Source of the DNA: an uncultured Prevotella sp.
GTDB taxonomy: Bacteria > Bacteroidota > Bacteroidia > Bacteroidales > Bacteroidaceae
Direction of reading: 5' to 3'
Length of the DNA: 64,000 nucleotides
NCBI GenBank assembly: GCA_946188165.1
Contig: CAMHTW010000011.1
Coordinates: forward strand, 1 to 64,000
The notes under the pieces were generated by a model that worked only from the letters and a program-made list of their open reading frames with translations, had not been told where the DNA came from and did not search any database. Of this stretch, positions 54,035 to 61,557 are shown in pieces; the stretch's first letter is position 1, and each line of letters begins with the position of its first letter. The translations under genes and the position numbers were made by a program.

Positions 54035-54814
54035 ATGGCAAGCGAAATATCCCCAAAAGCTGAAATCAGCCCCAAGGCGAAAATCGGCAACAATTGTAAG
54101 ATATTCCCCTTCGTATATATCGAAGACGACGTGGAGATTGGCGATGACTGTATCATCATGCCTTTCGTCAGCATCCTCGACGGTTCACGCATTGGTAAGG
54201 GCAACAAAATTCATCAGGGTTCGGTGATTGGTGCCCTGCCTCAGGACTTCCACTTTCGTGGCGAGAAATCGTATGTGAAGGTTGGCAACAACAATATTAT
54301 TCGCGAGAATGTTGTCATCAATCGTGGTACCTACAGGGACGGCTGTACCGTTATTGGTAACCACAACTATCTGTTAGAGGGTACGCATATCAGCCACGAT
54401 ACCGTGGTTGGTACCAACTGCGTATTTGGCAACGGTGTAGAGATTGCCGGCGACTGCGTTATAGGCAATGGTGTCATCTTCTCAACCGGTGCCATCCAGA
54501 ATGCCGACACCCGTGCCGGCGATATGTCACTGATTCAGGCCGGCTGTGCTTTCTCGCACGACGTGCCTCCTTACGTCATTGCCGGTGGTTCGCCCATGGA
54601 GTATGGCGGTGTCAACACGACGATCTTGGATTTTGCCGGTATCGACAAGAAGGTGCAGAAGCACATTGCCAATGCCTACCGTCTGCTGTTCCACGGTAAG
54701 ACCAGCGTGTTTGACGTCATCAACCAGATTAAGGACCAGGTGCCCGACAGCCCTGAGATTCAGAACATCATCACGTTCCTGCAAGAAACTAAGCGTGGTA
54801 TCATGTGTAAGTAA
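54035..54814 (+). CDS. LpxA-like UDP-GlcNAc acyltransferase paralogue
   Basis: 259 residues. Left-handed beta-helix of hexapeptide repeats (PKAEISPKAKIGNNCKIFPFVYIEDDVEIGDDC) and the LpxA-type DFHFRGEKSYVKVGNNNIIRENVVINRGT, with catalytic-type His in THISHDTVVG, then PPYVIAGGSP and a C-terminal helical domain. LpxA adds an acyl chain in lipid A synthesis. The usual GLKRRGF-like segment is replaced by ILDFAGI, so it may be a diverged paralogue rather than the main enzyme. It probably shares the efflux transcript. Confidence 0.8.
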   Translation: MASEISPKAEISPKAKIGNNCKIFPFVYIEDDVEIGDDCIIMPFVSILDGSRIGKGNKIHQGSVIGALPQDFHFRGEKSYVKVGNNNIIRENVVINRGTYRDGCTVIGNHNYLLEGTHISHDTVVGTNCVFGNGVEIAGDCVIGNGVIFSTGAIQNADTRAGDMSLIQAGCAFSHDVPPYVIAGGSPMEYGGVNTTILDFAGIDKKVQKHIANAYRLLFHGKTSVFDVINQIKDQVPDSPEIQNIITFLQETKRGIMCK

Positions 54815-54841
54815 TCGCCGTGCTGACCACGACCAATAATT

Positions 54842-54873
54842 AATCCCCGCCAAACAATTAATTGGCGGGGATT
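54842..54873. terminator. Bidirectional hairpin terminator
   Basis: AATCCCCGCCAA (54842-54853) pairs with TTGGCGGGGATT (54862-54873), then TCTTATTT. Serves the LpxA-like gene and the convergent membrane protein. Confidence 0.85.
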
Positions 54874-54902
54874 CTTATTTGGTGTGTTTGTGCTCAGGCT
54901 GC

Positions 54903-55475
54903 TTAGTCGTCAGGATTACCCTTGTAGTGATAGGGCTTCAGCATAGGATTGTCGCCAAGATCCATCTCTGGTATGGCTGTATCCTTCATGAGGCGATCGT
55001 TGTTCTTACCACGCACGTTACCTTCTGTCATCACGAAATCGTCGTAATTGAGGAATGGAATGACAATGCCAAAGATGCCCAAGCCTTCACGCAGTCCGTC
55101 AGTATGTACGTTATTGACCAAACGACATGTAGAGAACAGTGTGTGATGATACACTTCAATACGGTTGTTGCGATTGAAGATTTCCATTATCTCCTTGTCG
55201 TTAAAGGTGGTGTCGGCTTCCGTAAAGGGACGCCGTATGTTGTTGAAGACCTCGTCTACTGGATCGCAGCGCTTTTCATAGTTGTCTTGTATGCATTCGC
55301 GGATGTCGTCTGCCATCTGTACACGCATCTCTTCCTCAGAGGGAACGGTAGCTATTGCCACAATCAACAGTATGAAGGCAATAACTGCGAGGATGATGAT
55401 TTTACCCAGACAACTGTTCGTAAACTCATTTGACATACTTTGTCTCTTGTAGGTGCTTCTGTTGGTTGGTTCCAT
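54903..55475 (-). CDS. Small membrane protein of unknown function
   Basis: 190 residues (ATG 55475; ATG 55436, MSNEFTNSCLG, is also possible). One helix (LGKIIILAVIAFILLIVAIATV), then a soluble part with DDIRECIQDNYEKRCDPVD and EIFNRNNRIEVYHHTLFSTCRLVNN, with three or four Cys. The soluble domain probably faces the periplasm. I do not recognise a family. Last gene of the DUF1599 to folE operon. Confidence 0.65.
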   Translation of the reverse strand: MEPTNRSTYKRQSMSNEFTNSCLGKIIILAVIAFILLIVAIATVPSEEEMRVQMADDIRECIQDNYEKRCDPVDEVFNNIRRPFTEADTTFNDKEIMEIFNRNNRIEVYHHTLFSTCRLVNNVHTDGLREGLGIFGIVIPFLNYDDFVMTEGNVRGKNNDRLMKDTAIPEMDLGDNPMLKPYHYKGNPDD

Positions 55476-55497
55476 CTTACTATATAATTATGATTTG

Positions 55498-56082
55498 TTA
55501 TTTGCTGTGTATGAGGTTCATAAACTCCTGACGGGTCTTAGCCTGATTGAAGGCTCCGCTGAAGTCGCTGGTTGTGGTAATACTGTTTTGTTTCTCCACG
55601 CCACGCATCTGCATGCACATGTGGCGTGCTTCTACTACCACCATAACTCCTAAAGGATGGAGGGTCTGCTCGATGGCCTCCTTAATTTGCAGCGTCATAC
55701 GTTCCTGCACTTGCAGACGATGGCTGTAGATGTCAACCACACGGGCTATCTTCGAGAGTCCCGTGATATAGCCGTTGGGGATATAAGCCACATGTGCCTT
55801 ACCATAGAAGGGCAACATGTGATGTTCACAAAGCGAGAAGAAATCGATGTCCTTGACAATAACCATCTGTGAATAGTCTTCCTTGAACAGTGCCTGGCGC
55901 AACACCTCATGAGCATCTTCCTCATAGCCTCTGGTCAGTGTCTGCATAGCTTTGGCCACACGCATAGGGGTCTTCTGAAGTCCTTCACGCTCCGGGTCTT
56001 CGCCCAGCAATTTCAGAACCTCCTCATAGTGCTTGGCCAGCGGCTCAAGTCCCTCTCTAAATGTTTCGTTTCCCAGACTCAC
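55498..56082 (-). CDS. folE: GTP cyclohydrolase I
   Basis: 194 residues, GTG start at 56082. First step of folate synthesis: [18 protein letters not shown], zinc Cys and His in [38 protein letters not shown], second Cys in [11 protein letters not shown]. Follows the SPOR gene after 57 nt of 9-nt repeats. Confidence 0.95.
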   Translation of the reverse strand: MSLGNETFREGLEPLAKHYEEVLKLLGEDPEREGLQKTPMRVAKAMQTLTRGYEEDAHEVLRQALFKEDYSQMVIVKDIDFFSLCEHHMLPFYGKAHVAYIPNGYITGLSKIARVVDIYSHRLQVQERMTLQIKEAIEQTLHPLGVMVVVEARHMCMQMRGVEKQNSITTTSDFSGAFNQAKTRQEFMNLIHSK

Positions 56083-56135
56083 TTCTCTAACTCCTTTAAC
56101 TTCTTTAACTCCCTTAACTTCTTTAACTCCCTAAC
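56083..56135. repeat. 9-nt tandem array between SPOR and folE genes
   Basis: TTCTCTAAC, TCCTTTAAC, TTCTTTAAC, TCCCTTAAC, TTCTTTAAC, TCCCTAAC: six units starting directly at the folE GTG start. Confidence 0.8.
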
Positions 56136-56139
56136 TTCC

Positions 56140-56745
56140 TTAATATTGTACCGTAATCTTTCCCTTGACAATAGAAGCTTGGTTGTAGCCCAGATTGCGC
56201 AGCTGCACCAGCATCTGGTGGGCTTCCTCATAGGTGCGGTAGTTACCAACCCGGCATATCCAGCGTGGCGAATAAAAATGTACGTACACGGGTACGTTGG
56301 CAAAGTGTGACTTGATATTGTTGCCTATCCGCTCTGCCTGAATGCGGTCTTTACGCGAGTTACCTCCTGCAAAGGCTTGCACGCGGTAGCCACTTACCTT
56401 CACGCCACCACGCATGACCTTTTTGCTCAGATCAGGCGTCGTTTCGTCTTCGCCTTCGTTTCCTGTGGTCACACTGTTGGGTGTTGCAGGTTTGTTGGTC
56501 GAAGTCTTCGACCCTGACGTAGTAGTATGCGATGTGGCAGATTGATTAGCTGTGGTTGTCTGCTTGGTGTTGTTATTCAGCACCTCACTATTGACCAACT
56601 TGTCGATATCCGCGTCCTGATGAATGGTCACCGTACCTTGTCCGTTACCGTTCTGCTGTTGTATGCGCTGGGTATAAGTCTGTGCAGATAAAGGTAAAAA
56701 AGTAAAAAGGTAAAAAGGTAATACAATGAGAACCTTTTTAATCAT
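56140..56745 (-). CDS. SPOR-domain protein with signal peptide
   Basis: 201 residues from ATG 56745 (an ATG at 56769 is also possible). Signal MIKKVLIVLPFYLFTFLPLSAQ. A Ser/Thr/Asn-rich linker (TANQSATSHTTTSGSK), then a C-terminal SPOR domain (SGYRVQAFAGGNSRKDRIQAE, VHFYSPRWICRVGNYRTYEEAHQML) that binds denuded glycan strands. Neighbour of TPI in other Bacteroidetes too. The signal core is encoded by 8-nt repeats. Confidence 0.85.
   Translation of the reverse strand: MIKKVLIVLPFYLFTFLPLSAQTYTQRIQQQNGNGQGTVTIHQDADIDKLVNSEVLNNNTKQTTTANQSATSHTTTSGSKTSTNKPATPNSVTTGNEGEDETTPDLSKKVMRGGVKVSGYRVQAFAGGNSRKDRIQAERIGNNIKSHFANVPVYVHFYSPRWICRVGNYRTYEEAHQMLVQLRNLGYNQASIVKGKITVQY
56690..56721. repeat. 8-nt array encoding the SPOR signal peptide
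   Basis: AAAGGTAA, AAAAGTAA, AAAGGTAA, AAAGGTAA; on the coding strand read as LPFYLFTFLPL. Confidence 0.8.
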
Positions 56746-56777
56746 GGAATAATTTAAGATTGTCGTCATAATGCTAC

Positions 56778-56817
56778 GTTTTTACTTCTTTACTTTTTTA
56801 CCTTTTTACTTTTTATT
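56778..56817. repeat. 8-nt array across the TPI stop
   Basis: GTTTTTAC, TTCTTTAC, TTTTTTAC, CTTTTTAC, TTTTTATT; the stop codon is at 56815-56813. Confidence 0.75.
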
Positions 56818-57574
56818 TCTTCCAAGCGTCGATGATGCCCTTGAAGTCAGCACACTTCAGTGAAGCGCCACCGATCAGACCTCCGTCGATATCGGGCTTT
56901 GCAAACAACTCAGGAGCGTTCGAGGCCTTGCAGCTGCCACCATACAGGATGCTGGTGTCGTCAGCTACTGCCTGACCGTACTTCTCAGCAATGATAGAGC
57001 GGATGTAAGCGTGAATCTCTTCAGCCTGCTCAGCGGTAGCAGTCTTACCTGTTCCAATAGCCCAGATAGGCTCGTAGGCGATGATAATCTTGCGGAAATC
57101 CTCCTCAGCCAAATTGAATACGCTACCCTCAAGTTCAGCCTTTACGACCTCGTTCTGCTTGTTGGCCTCACGTTCTGCCAGTGACTCACCGATACAGAAG
57201 ATAACCTTCAGACCGTTCTTCTGAGCCAACAGCACCTTCTCCTTCAGAATCTCAGGAGTTTCCTTGTAATATTCACGACGCTCTGAGTGGCCCAGAATCA
57301 CGTACTGGGCACCAGTTGACTTAATCATCTCTGCGCTAACCTCACCAGTGAAGGCACCCTTCTCCTTGTCGGCACAGTTCTCAGCACCCAGACCAATAAC
57401 GCTACCTTCCAACACCTGAGCGACAGATGCGAGGTGGATAAACGGTGTGCAGATAACCACGTCACAGTTGGGTTTGTCTGCTGCCAGTGCTTCGTTCAGT
57501 TCCTTTGCCAGGGCTACGCCCTCCTGCAGGTTCAGGTTCATCTTCCAGTTGCCTGCTACAATCTTTTTTCTCAT
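56813..57574 (-). other. tpiA: Triosephosphate isomerase domain with possible own start
   Basis: 253 residues from ATG 57574 ([15 protein letters not shown]), the normal TPI length. Catalytic Lys in GNWKMN, His in [10 protein letters not shown], Glu in [17 protein letters not shown], phosphate loop GGSCKASNA and GLIGGASL. Interconverts DHAP and glyceraldehyde-3-phosphate in glycolysis. The A-rich bases before ATG would suit independent initiation. Confidence 0.85.
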
Positions 57575-58789
57575 GTTCTTTTTACGTTTTAAAAGTTGAA
57601 ATATCTTGTCTTTATTGTCCTTGTCTTTTTTCTTCAGCCAATTCGACCACATCCAGAGTCTGTCAGCCAGTGTCAGCAACAGTAGTGGCAATACATACCA
57701 GAGCAGGATAGTCAGAATCTTTTGTGGCACGGAGTCCTCCGGCATCTGTCCTATCTCCAGGAATTGCAACTGCTTGCTCAGCGCTTCTTCACGTGGCAGA
57801 CGGTTGTGGCTCCACTTGCGTATCACCTTGCCGTCCTTCAGCAGCATCAGTCCCGGATTGCTGCGTATCATCGTTTTCAGCACGATATCGTCCGTCTGAC
57901 AGAAAGAGTACTCAGCACCTGTACGGTCTCTCCATTGCTGTATGCCTTGCTTGCCGCTGGCTGTCAGGCAGTAGAAAGGGTAGTCGTAATCCTGCGCATA
58001 TTCATGCACCTCGTTGATGCGATCCAACTGCGAGTCGTCTGCCTGTTCCAAGTGTGGTGCAATCAGCAGGAACGTATAACCCTGATTCAGTAGCATCGGT
58101 TCCGTTATTTCCTCGCTATCTTCCACCTGATCCGAGTTTTCATTCTCTGAGACATCCGGCAGGCGTTCCACGAAGAAGTCTGCGTAGGGCGACTCTTCTC
58201 CCTCCATCATCTTCAGCCATCCAGCCCTGAGATCGGTACCCACATGGTAGGGACGGAAATCAAAATAGGGCAAGTCGTAGAGCGACCATCCTGATACGGC
58301 AACAATGAACAGTGCCGAGTAGTTGATGACTATCCACTGGTTCGATCGCGATATGAATCGCATCATCTCCAACGGCCAGCGTCTCACGATGCAGGCCAGT
58401 GCCAGTAGCACCACATTTTTGGCCAGCGTCTGCCAGTTAGTCAGCACCACGGCATCGCCAAAGCATCCGCAGTCGCTGATGGGATTGGCTATGGCCAACC
58501 ACAGCGTGATGGGGGTCATCACAAGCATCAATATCAGCGTCAGCAACGTTACCATTCGACGACGGATGGCAAACAGCAGACAGATGCCCAATCCAAATTC
58601 TACGGCCGATAGCAACACCGCTGCACCCAGCGTGGCAACGTCAGGCACATACTGCGCCAGTTCGACGGCCTGTAGATAATCGTGTATTTTATATTGTGTT
58701 CCCAGCGGGTCAACGGCTTTGACGAATCCTGACAGAATCAGGATAATGGCCAGTACCAGCCGTGCTATGTTTACTCCCGCCTTCTTCAC
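56813..58789 (-). CDS. DoxX-type membrane protein fused to triosephosphate isomerase
   Basis: 658 residues in one frame with a GTG start (58789) and no internal stop. Residues 1-405 are a Bacteroidetes DoxX/MauE-like protein: four N-terminal helices ([43 protein letters not shown]), [17 protein letters not shown], a thioredoxin-like periplasmic part ([28 protein letters not shown]) and a helix ([21 protein letters not shown]). Residues about 406-658 are complete TPI, preceded by the basic stretch [11 protein letters not shown]. In other Bacteroidetes the two are separate, adjacent genes. It may be a true fusion or two products from one frame. Confidence 0.85.
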   Translation of the reverse strand: MKKAGVNIARLVLAIILILSGFVKAVDPLGTQYKIHDYLQAVELAQYVPDVATLGAAVLLSAVEFGLGICLLFAIRRRMVTLLTLILMLVMTPITLWLAIANPISDCGCFGDAVVLTNWQTLAKNVVLLALACIVRRWPLEMMRFISRSNQWIVINYSALFIVAVSGWSLYDLPYFDFRPYHVGTDLRAGWLKMMEGEESPYADFFVERLPDVSENENSDQVEDSEEITEPMLLNQGYTFLLIAPHLEQADDSQLDRINEVHEYAQDYDYPFYCLTASGKQGIQQWRDRTGAEYSFCQTDDIVLKTMIRSNPGLMLLKDGKVIRKWSHNRLPREEALSKQLQFLEIGQMPEDSVPQKILTILLWYVLPLLLLTLADRLWMWSNWLKKKDKDNKDKIFQLLKRKKNMRKKIVAGNWKMNLNLQEGVALAKELNEALAADKPNCDVVICTPFIHLASVAQVLEGSVIGLGAENCADKEKGAFTGEVSAEMIKSTGAQYVILGHSERREYYKETPEILKEKVLLAQKNGLKVIFCIGESLAEREANKQNEVVKAELEGSVFNLAEEDFRKIIIAYEPIWAIGTGKTATAEQAEEIHAYIRSIIAEKYGQAVADDTSILYGGSCKASNAPELFAKPDIDGGLIGGASLKCADFKGIIDAWKK

Positions 58790-58826
58790 TCTTCACTATT
58801 CACTATTCACTCTTCACTATTCACTA
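58785..58826. repeat. 7-nt array at the DUF1599 stop and the fusion gene start
   Basis: TTCACTC, TTCACTA, TTCACTA, TTCACTC, TTCACTA, TTCACTA. It contains the DUF1599 stop (58819-58817) and the GTG start codon of the DoxX-TPI gene (58789-58787). Confidence 0.85.
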
Positions 58827-59374
58827 GCGCAGCGCAACTTGATGGCTCCAAACACAGCATAGTTGATGATGTCCATATAGTTGGCATCAATGCCCTCGCT
58901 TACCAGCGTGCTGCCCTGCAAGTCCTCAATCTCCTTGATACGCTCTATCTTAGTCAGAATGAAGTCAGTATACGAACTCACGCGCATCGAACGCCACGCC
59001 TCGTCATAGTCGTGGTTTTTACGTTTCATCAACTCCAACGCTTCCTGGGCGTAACGGTCGTACAGCACCATCGCCTCGTCGTTAGTAATGTCGACAGTAT
59101 CACTGAAGCCACGCTCCAGTTGGATGAGTCCCACAATACCATAGTTTATCAGAGCGATGAACTCAGGACGGATGCCTTCGCCCACCAGCGACTCTTTCTT
59201 GATTTCCAGCGAACGGATGCGCTTGGCCTTGATAAACAGTTGGTCGGTCAGCGACTCTGGTCGAAGAATGCGCCATGAGGCTCCATAGTCGTGGAGTTTT
59301 TTCTCAAACAGCGCACGGCATTCACCGATGGTTTGTTCGAACTGTGCGTTCGTTTTTGCTTCGTTATTAGCCAT
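58817..59374 (-). CDS. DUF1599 family protein
   Basis: 185 residues with two copies of one unit: residues about 12-95 (CRALFEKKLHDYGASWRILRPESLTDQLFIKAKRIRSLE) and 105-185 (ALELMKRKNHDYDEAWRSMRVSSYTDFILTKIERIKEIE), both with a K-HDY-W-R pattern. DUF1599 is tied to nucleotide modification by family annotation; activity not proven. First gene of the operon leading to TPI, SPOR and folE. Almost leaderless. Confidence 0.85.
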   Translation of the reverse strand: MANNEAKTNAQFEQTIGECRALFEKKLHDYGASWRILRPESLTDQLFIKAKRIRSLEIKKESLVGEGIRPEFIALINYGIVGLIQLERGFSDTVDITNDEAMVLYDRYAQEALELMKRKNHDYDEAWRSMRVSSYTDFILTKIERIKEIEDLQGSTLVSEGIDANYMDIINYAVFGAIKLRCASE

Positions 59375-59380
59375 ATCGGG

Positions 59381-59444
59381 TGCAAAGGTACAAAAAAAAT
59401 CTTAATTCTTAATTCTTAATTCTTAATTTTTTTGTAACTTTGCA
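59381..59444. promoter_or_regulatory. Divergent promoters of DUF1599 and cca in an inverted repeat
   Basis: TGCAAAGGTACAAAAAAA (59381-59398) and TTTTTTTGTAACTTTGCA (59427-59444) match at 17 of 18 positions. Leftward -7 box at 59390-59383, rightward TAACTTTG at 59435-59442. The loop is a 7-nt array. Confidence 0.75.
59400..59427. repeat. Perfect 7-nt array in the divergent promoter region
   Basis: Four copies of TCTTAAT. Confidence 0.85.
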
Positions 59445-59467
59445 GGCCAAAATAGAAATATATCAAG

Positions 59468-61000
59468 ATGAAGTTGTATTCAGATGCCGCATTGGCTCAG
59501 ATATTGGATCAGGAGATTTTCCACCAGATCAGCCACGTAGCCGATACGATGGGTGTCGAGTGTTATGTGGTAGGCGGCTATGTACGTGATATATTCCTTG
59601 AGCGACCATCCAACGACATCGATGTTGTCGTGGTGGGCAGCGGCATCGCCGTAGCGGAAGAACTGAAACGACAGTTAGGCAAGAAGGCTCACCTCTCCGT
59701 TTTCCGCAACTTTGGTACGGCACAGGTTAAATTCTATCAGAAGGGAAAGGAATTCGAGGTCGAATTCGTTGGTGCCCGCCGTGAGAGTTATAGCCACGAT
59801 TCGCGCAAACCTATTGTCGAGGATGGTACGCTGGAAGACGACCAGAACCGTCGCGACTTTACCATCAACGCTATGGCTATATGTTTGAACAGCAGTCGTT
59901 TTGGCGAGCTGGTCGATCCCTTCAACGGCATTGCTGACCTTGAGGACGGCATCATCGCCACACCCCTCGACCCCGAAATCACCTTCAGCGACGACCCTTT
60001 GCGTATGATGCGCTGCATCCGTTTTGCTACGCAACTCAATTTCCAGATTGAGGATGCCACCTTCGATGCCCTGCAGCGCATGGCAGACCGTATTAAGATT
60101 GTCAGTGGCGAACGTATCGAGGTTGAACTCAACAAAATCATGATGGCCCCGCACCCCAGCATCGGTTTCGAACTGCTACAACGTTCCGGACTTTTGCAGA
60201 TTATCCTGCCTGAACTGGCTGCCCTCGACATCGTTGAAAAGCGTGACGGGCGTGCCCATAAGAACAATTTCTATCATACGCTGGAGGTGCTTGAAAACGT
60301 TGTGAAAAGTGTAGAGTTAAGAGTGAAGAGTGAAGAATTTCCTACCGGACAGGGGGCTGGCGCAGAAGGTGTGTCGAAAGCAGATTCTTCACTCTTCACT
60401 CTTCACTCTTCACTATATTTGCGTTGGGCCGCTCTGCTCCACGACATCGGCAAGACCAAGACGAAACGCTGGGAACCCGCTATAGGATGGACATTCCACA
60501 ACCACAACCTCGTTGGTGCCAAGATGGTGCCTCAGATTTTCCGTCGTCTCAAGTTGCCCATGGGTGCCGAGATGAAGTATGTGCAGAAACTCGTTGACCT
60601 CCACATGCGTCCACAGGTCATTGCCGATAACGAGGTGACTGACTCTGCTGTACGTCGACTGATTAATGATGCAGGCGATGATATCGACGACCTCATGCTG
60701 CTTTGCGAGGCCGATATCACATCGAAGAATGAGGTTAAGAAGAAGATGTTTCTCGAGAATTTCCGTATTGTCCGCGAAAAACTTGTCGACCTCAAGGAAA
60801 AAGACTATAAGCGCCTGCTCCAGCCTGTCATCGACGGCAACGAGATTATGGAACTCTTCCACCTGCAACCTTCTCGCGAGGTGGGAACGCTGAAGCAGTA
60901 CTTGAAAGACGCCGTATTAGATAATAAGGTGGAGAACGAACGCGAACCACTCATGCAACTGCTGTTGCAGAAGGCTCGTGAAATGGGGCTGAAAATGTGA
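59468..61000 (+). CDS. cca: CCA-adding enzyme / poly(A) polymerase family with HD domain
   Basis: 510 residues. Nucleotidyltransferase head: CYVVGGYVRDIFLERPSNDIDVVVVGSG with the metal-binding DxD (NDIDVVV), RRDFTINAMAI, DDPLRMMRCIRFATQL, RIKIVSGERIEVELNKIM. An HD phosphohydrolase domain follows (RWAALLHDIGKTKTKRW, FHNHNLVGAKM). Adds or repairs tRNA CCA ends, or adds poly(A); the two are hard to tell apart by eye. Residues about 279-317 are an insert from 7-nt repeats between HTLEVLENV and LRWAALLHDIG, with no counterpart in the family. Confidence 0.9.
   Translation: MKLYSDAALAQILDQEIFHQISHVADTMGVECYVVGGYVRDIFLERPSNDIDVVVVGSGIAVAEELKRQLGKKAHLSVFRNFGTAQVKFYQKGKEFEVEFVGARRESYSHDSRKPIVEDGTLEDDQNRRDFTINAMAICLNSSRFGELVDPFNGIADLEDGIIATPLDPEITFSDDPLRMMRCIRFATQLNFQIEDATFDALQRMADRIKIVSGERIEVELNKIMMAPHPSIGFELLQRSGLLQIILPELAALDIVEKRDGRAHKNNFYHTLEVLENVVKSVELRVKSEEFPTGQGAGAEGVSKADSSLFTLHSSLYLRWAALLHDIGKTKTKRWEPAIGWTFHNHNLVGAKMVPQIFRRLKLPMGAEMKYVQKLVDLHMRPQVIADNEVTDSAVRRLINDAGDDIDDLMLLCEADITSKNEVKKKMFLENFRIVREKLVDLKEKDYKRLLQPVIDGNEIMELFHLQPSREVGTLKQYLKDAVLDNKVENEREPLMQLLLQKAREMGLKM
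60302..60415. repeat. Inverted pair of 7-nt arrays inside cca
   Basis: Left array (60302-60336): GTGAAAA, GTGTAGA, GTTAAGA, GTGAAGA, GTGAAGA. Right array (60388-60415): three TTCACTC and one TTCACTA. A perfect 19-bp stem joins 60320-60338 with 60384-60402 around a 45-nt loop. All is translated in frame. Confidence 0.9.
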
Positions 61001-61016
61001 GAAGGGCGAACAAGAG

Positions 61017-61047
61017 AAAAGCCTCGCAATGTGATTGCGAGGCTTTT
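61017..61047. terminator. Bidirectional terminator between cca and rpsO
   Basis: AAAAGCCTCGCAAT (61017-61030), loop GTG, ATTGCGAGGCTTTT (61034-61047). Confidence 0.9.
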
Positions 61048-61069
61048 ACTTTTCCACTCTTTCTTTCGA

Positions 61070-61339
61070 TTACTTACGCAGACCGAGGGCCTTAATCAGT
61101 TCACGATAGCGAGTGATGTCCTTGTTGTACAGGTACTTCAGGAGCTTACGACGGCGACCTACCATCTTAGTCAGTGCACGAGCGGTACCGAAGTCCTTGT
61201 GGTTCTTCTTCAGGTGCTCGGTAAGGTGCTGAATACGATAGGTGAACAGGGCCACCTGGCTCTCTACAGAACCTGTGTCCTTAGTGTCTTTGCCATACTG
61301 GCCGAAAATCTCAGCCTTTTTAGCTTGATCTAAATACAT
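61070..61339 (-). CDS. rpsO: 30S ribosomal protein S15
   Basis: 89 residues, the family's length. AEIFGQYGKDTKDTGSVESQVALFTYRIQHLTEHLKKNHKDFGTAR in outline, with LTKMVGRRRKLLKYLYNKDITRYRELI and final LGLRK. Binds 16S rRNA early in 30S assembly. Monocistronic, with a leader of about 105 nt. Confidence 0.97.
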   Translation of the reverse strand: MYLDQAKKAEIFGQYGKDTKDTGSVESQVALFTYRIQHLTEHLKKNHKDFGTARALTKMVGRRRKLLKYLYNKDITRYRELIKALGLRK

Positions 61340-61446
61340 TGTTTTGTTTGTGATTATAAATGTTTTGCAATAACATCTTTCGGACGTTTTTCCTGCCTAA
61401 TCACGGGCGGTTCGCGTCGTCAAATGCTTCGGATTTTCCGAAATGC
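61340..61446 (-). promoter_or_regulatory. rpsO leader with alternative hairpins
   Basis: The segment TTTCGGA (61443-61437 on the minus strand) can pair with TCCGAA next to it (61433-61428) or with TCCGAAA further on (61384-61378), so two exclusive structures are possible before the start codon. S15 is autoregulated in several bacteria; that this leader is a switch is inference. Confidence 0.4.
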
Positions 61447-61451
61447 GGGTG

Positions 61452-61483
61452 CAAAATTACACATTTTCTGCAAAACTACCAAA
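61452..61483 (-). promoter_or_regulatory. rpsO promoter
   Basis: Minus-strand TAATTTTG (61459-61452) and TTTG (61483-61480), spacer 20 nt. Confidence 0.7.
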
Positions 61484-61501
61484 TATTTCCCAAAAAAGTT
61501 G

Positions 61502-61509
61502 TACCTTTG
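61502..61509 (+). promoter_or_regulatory. -7 box of typA
   Basis: TACCTTTG. With the rpsO box it forms outer arms CGGGTGCAAA and TTTGCACCCG, a perfect 10-bp inverted repeat about 46 nt apart. Leader of about 42 nt. Confidence 0.65.
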
Positions 61510-61557
61510 CACCCGAAATTGTAAAAAAGTAAATGGTAAATCCGTAAATTATTTAGG

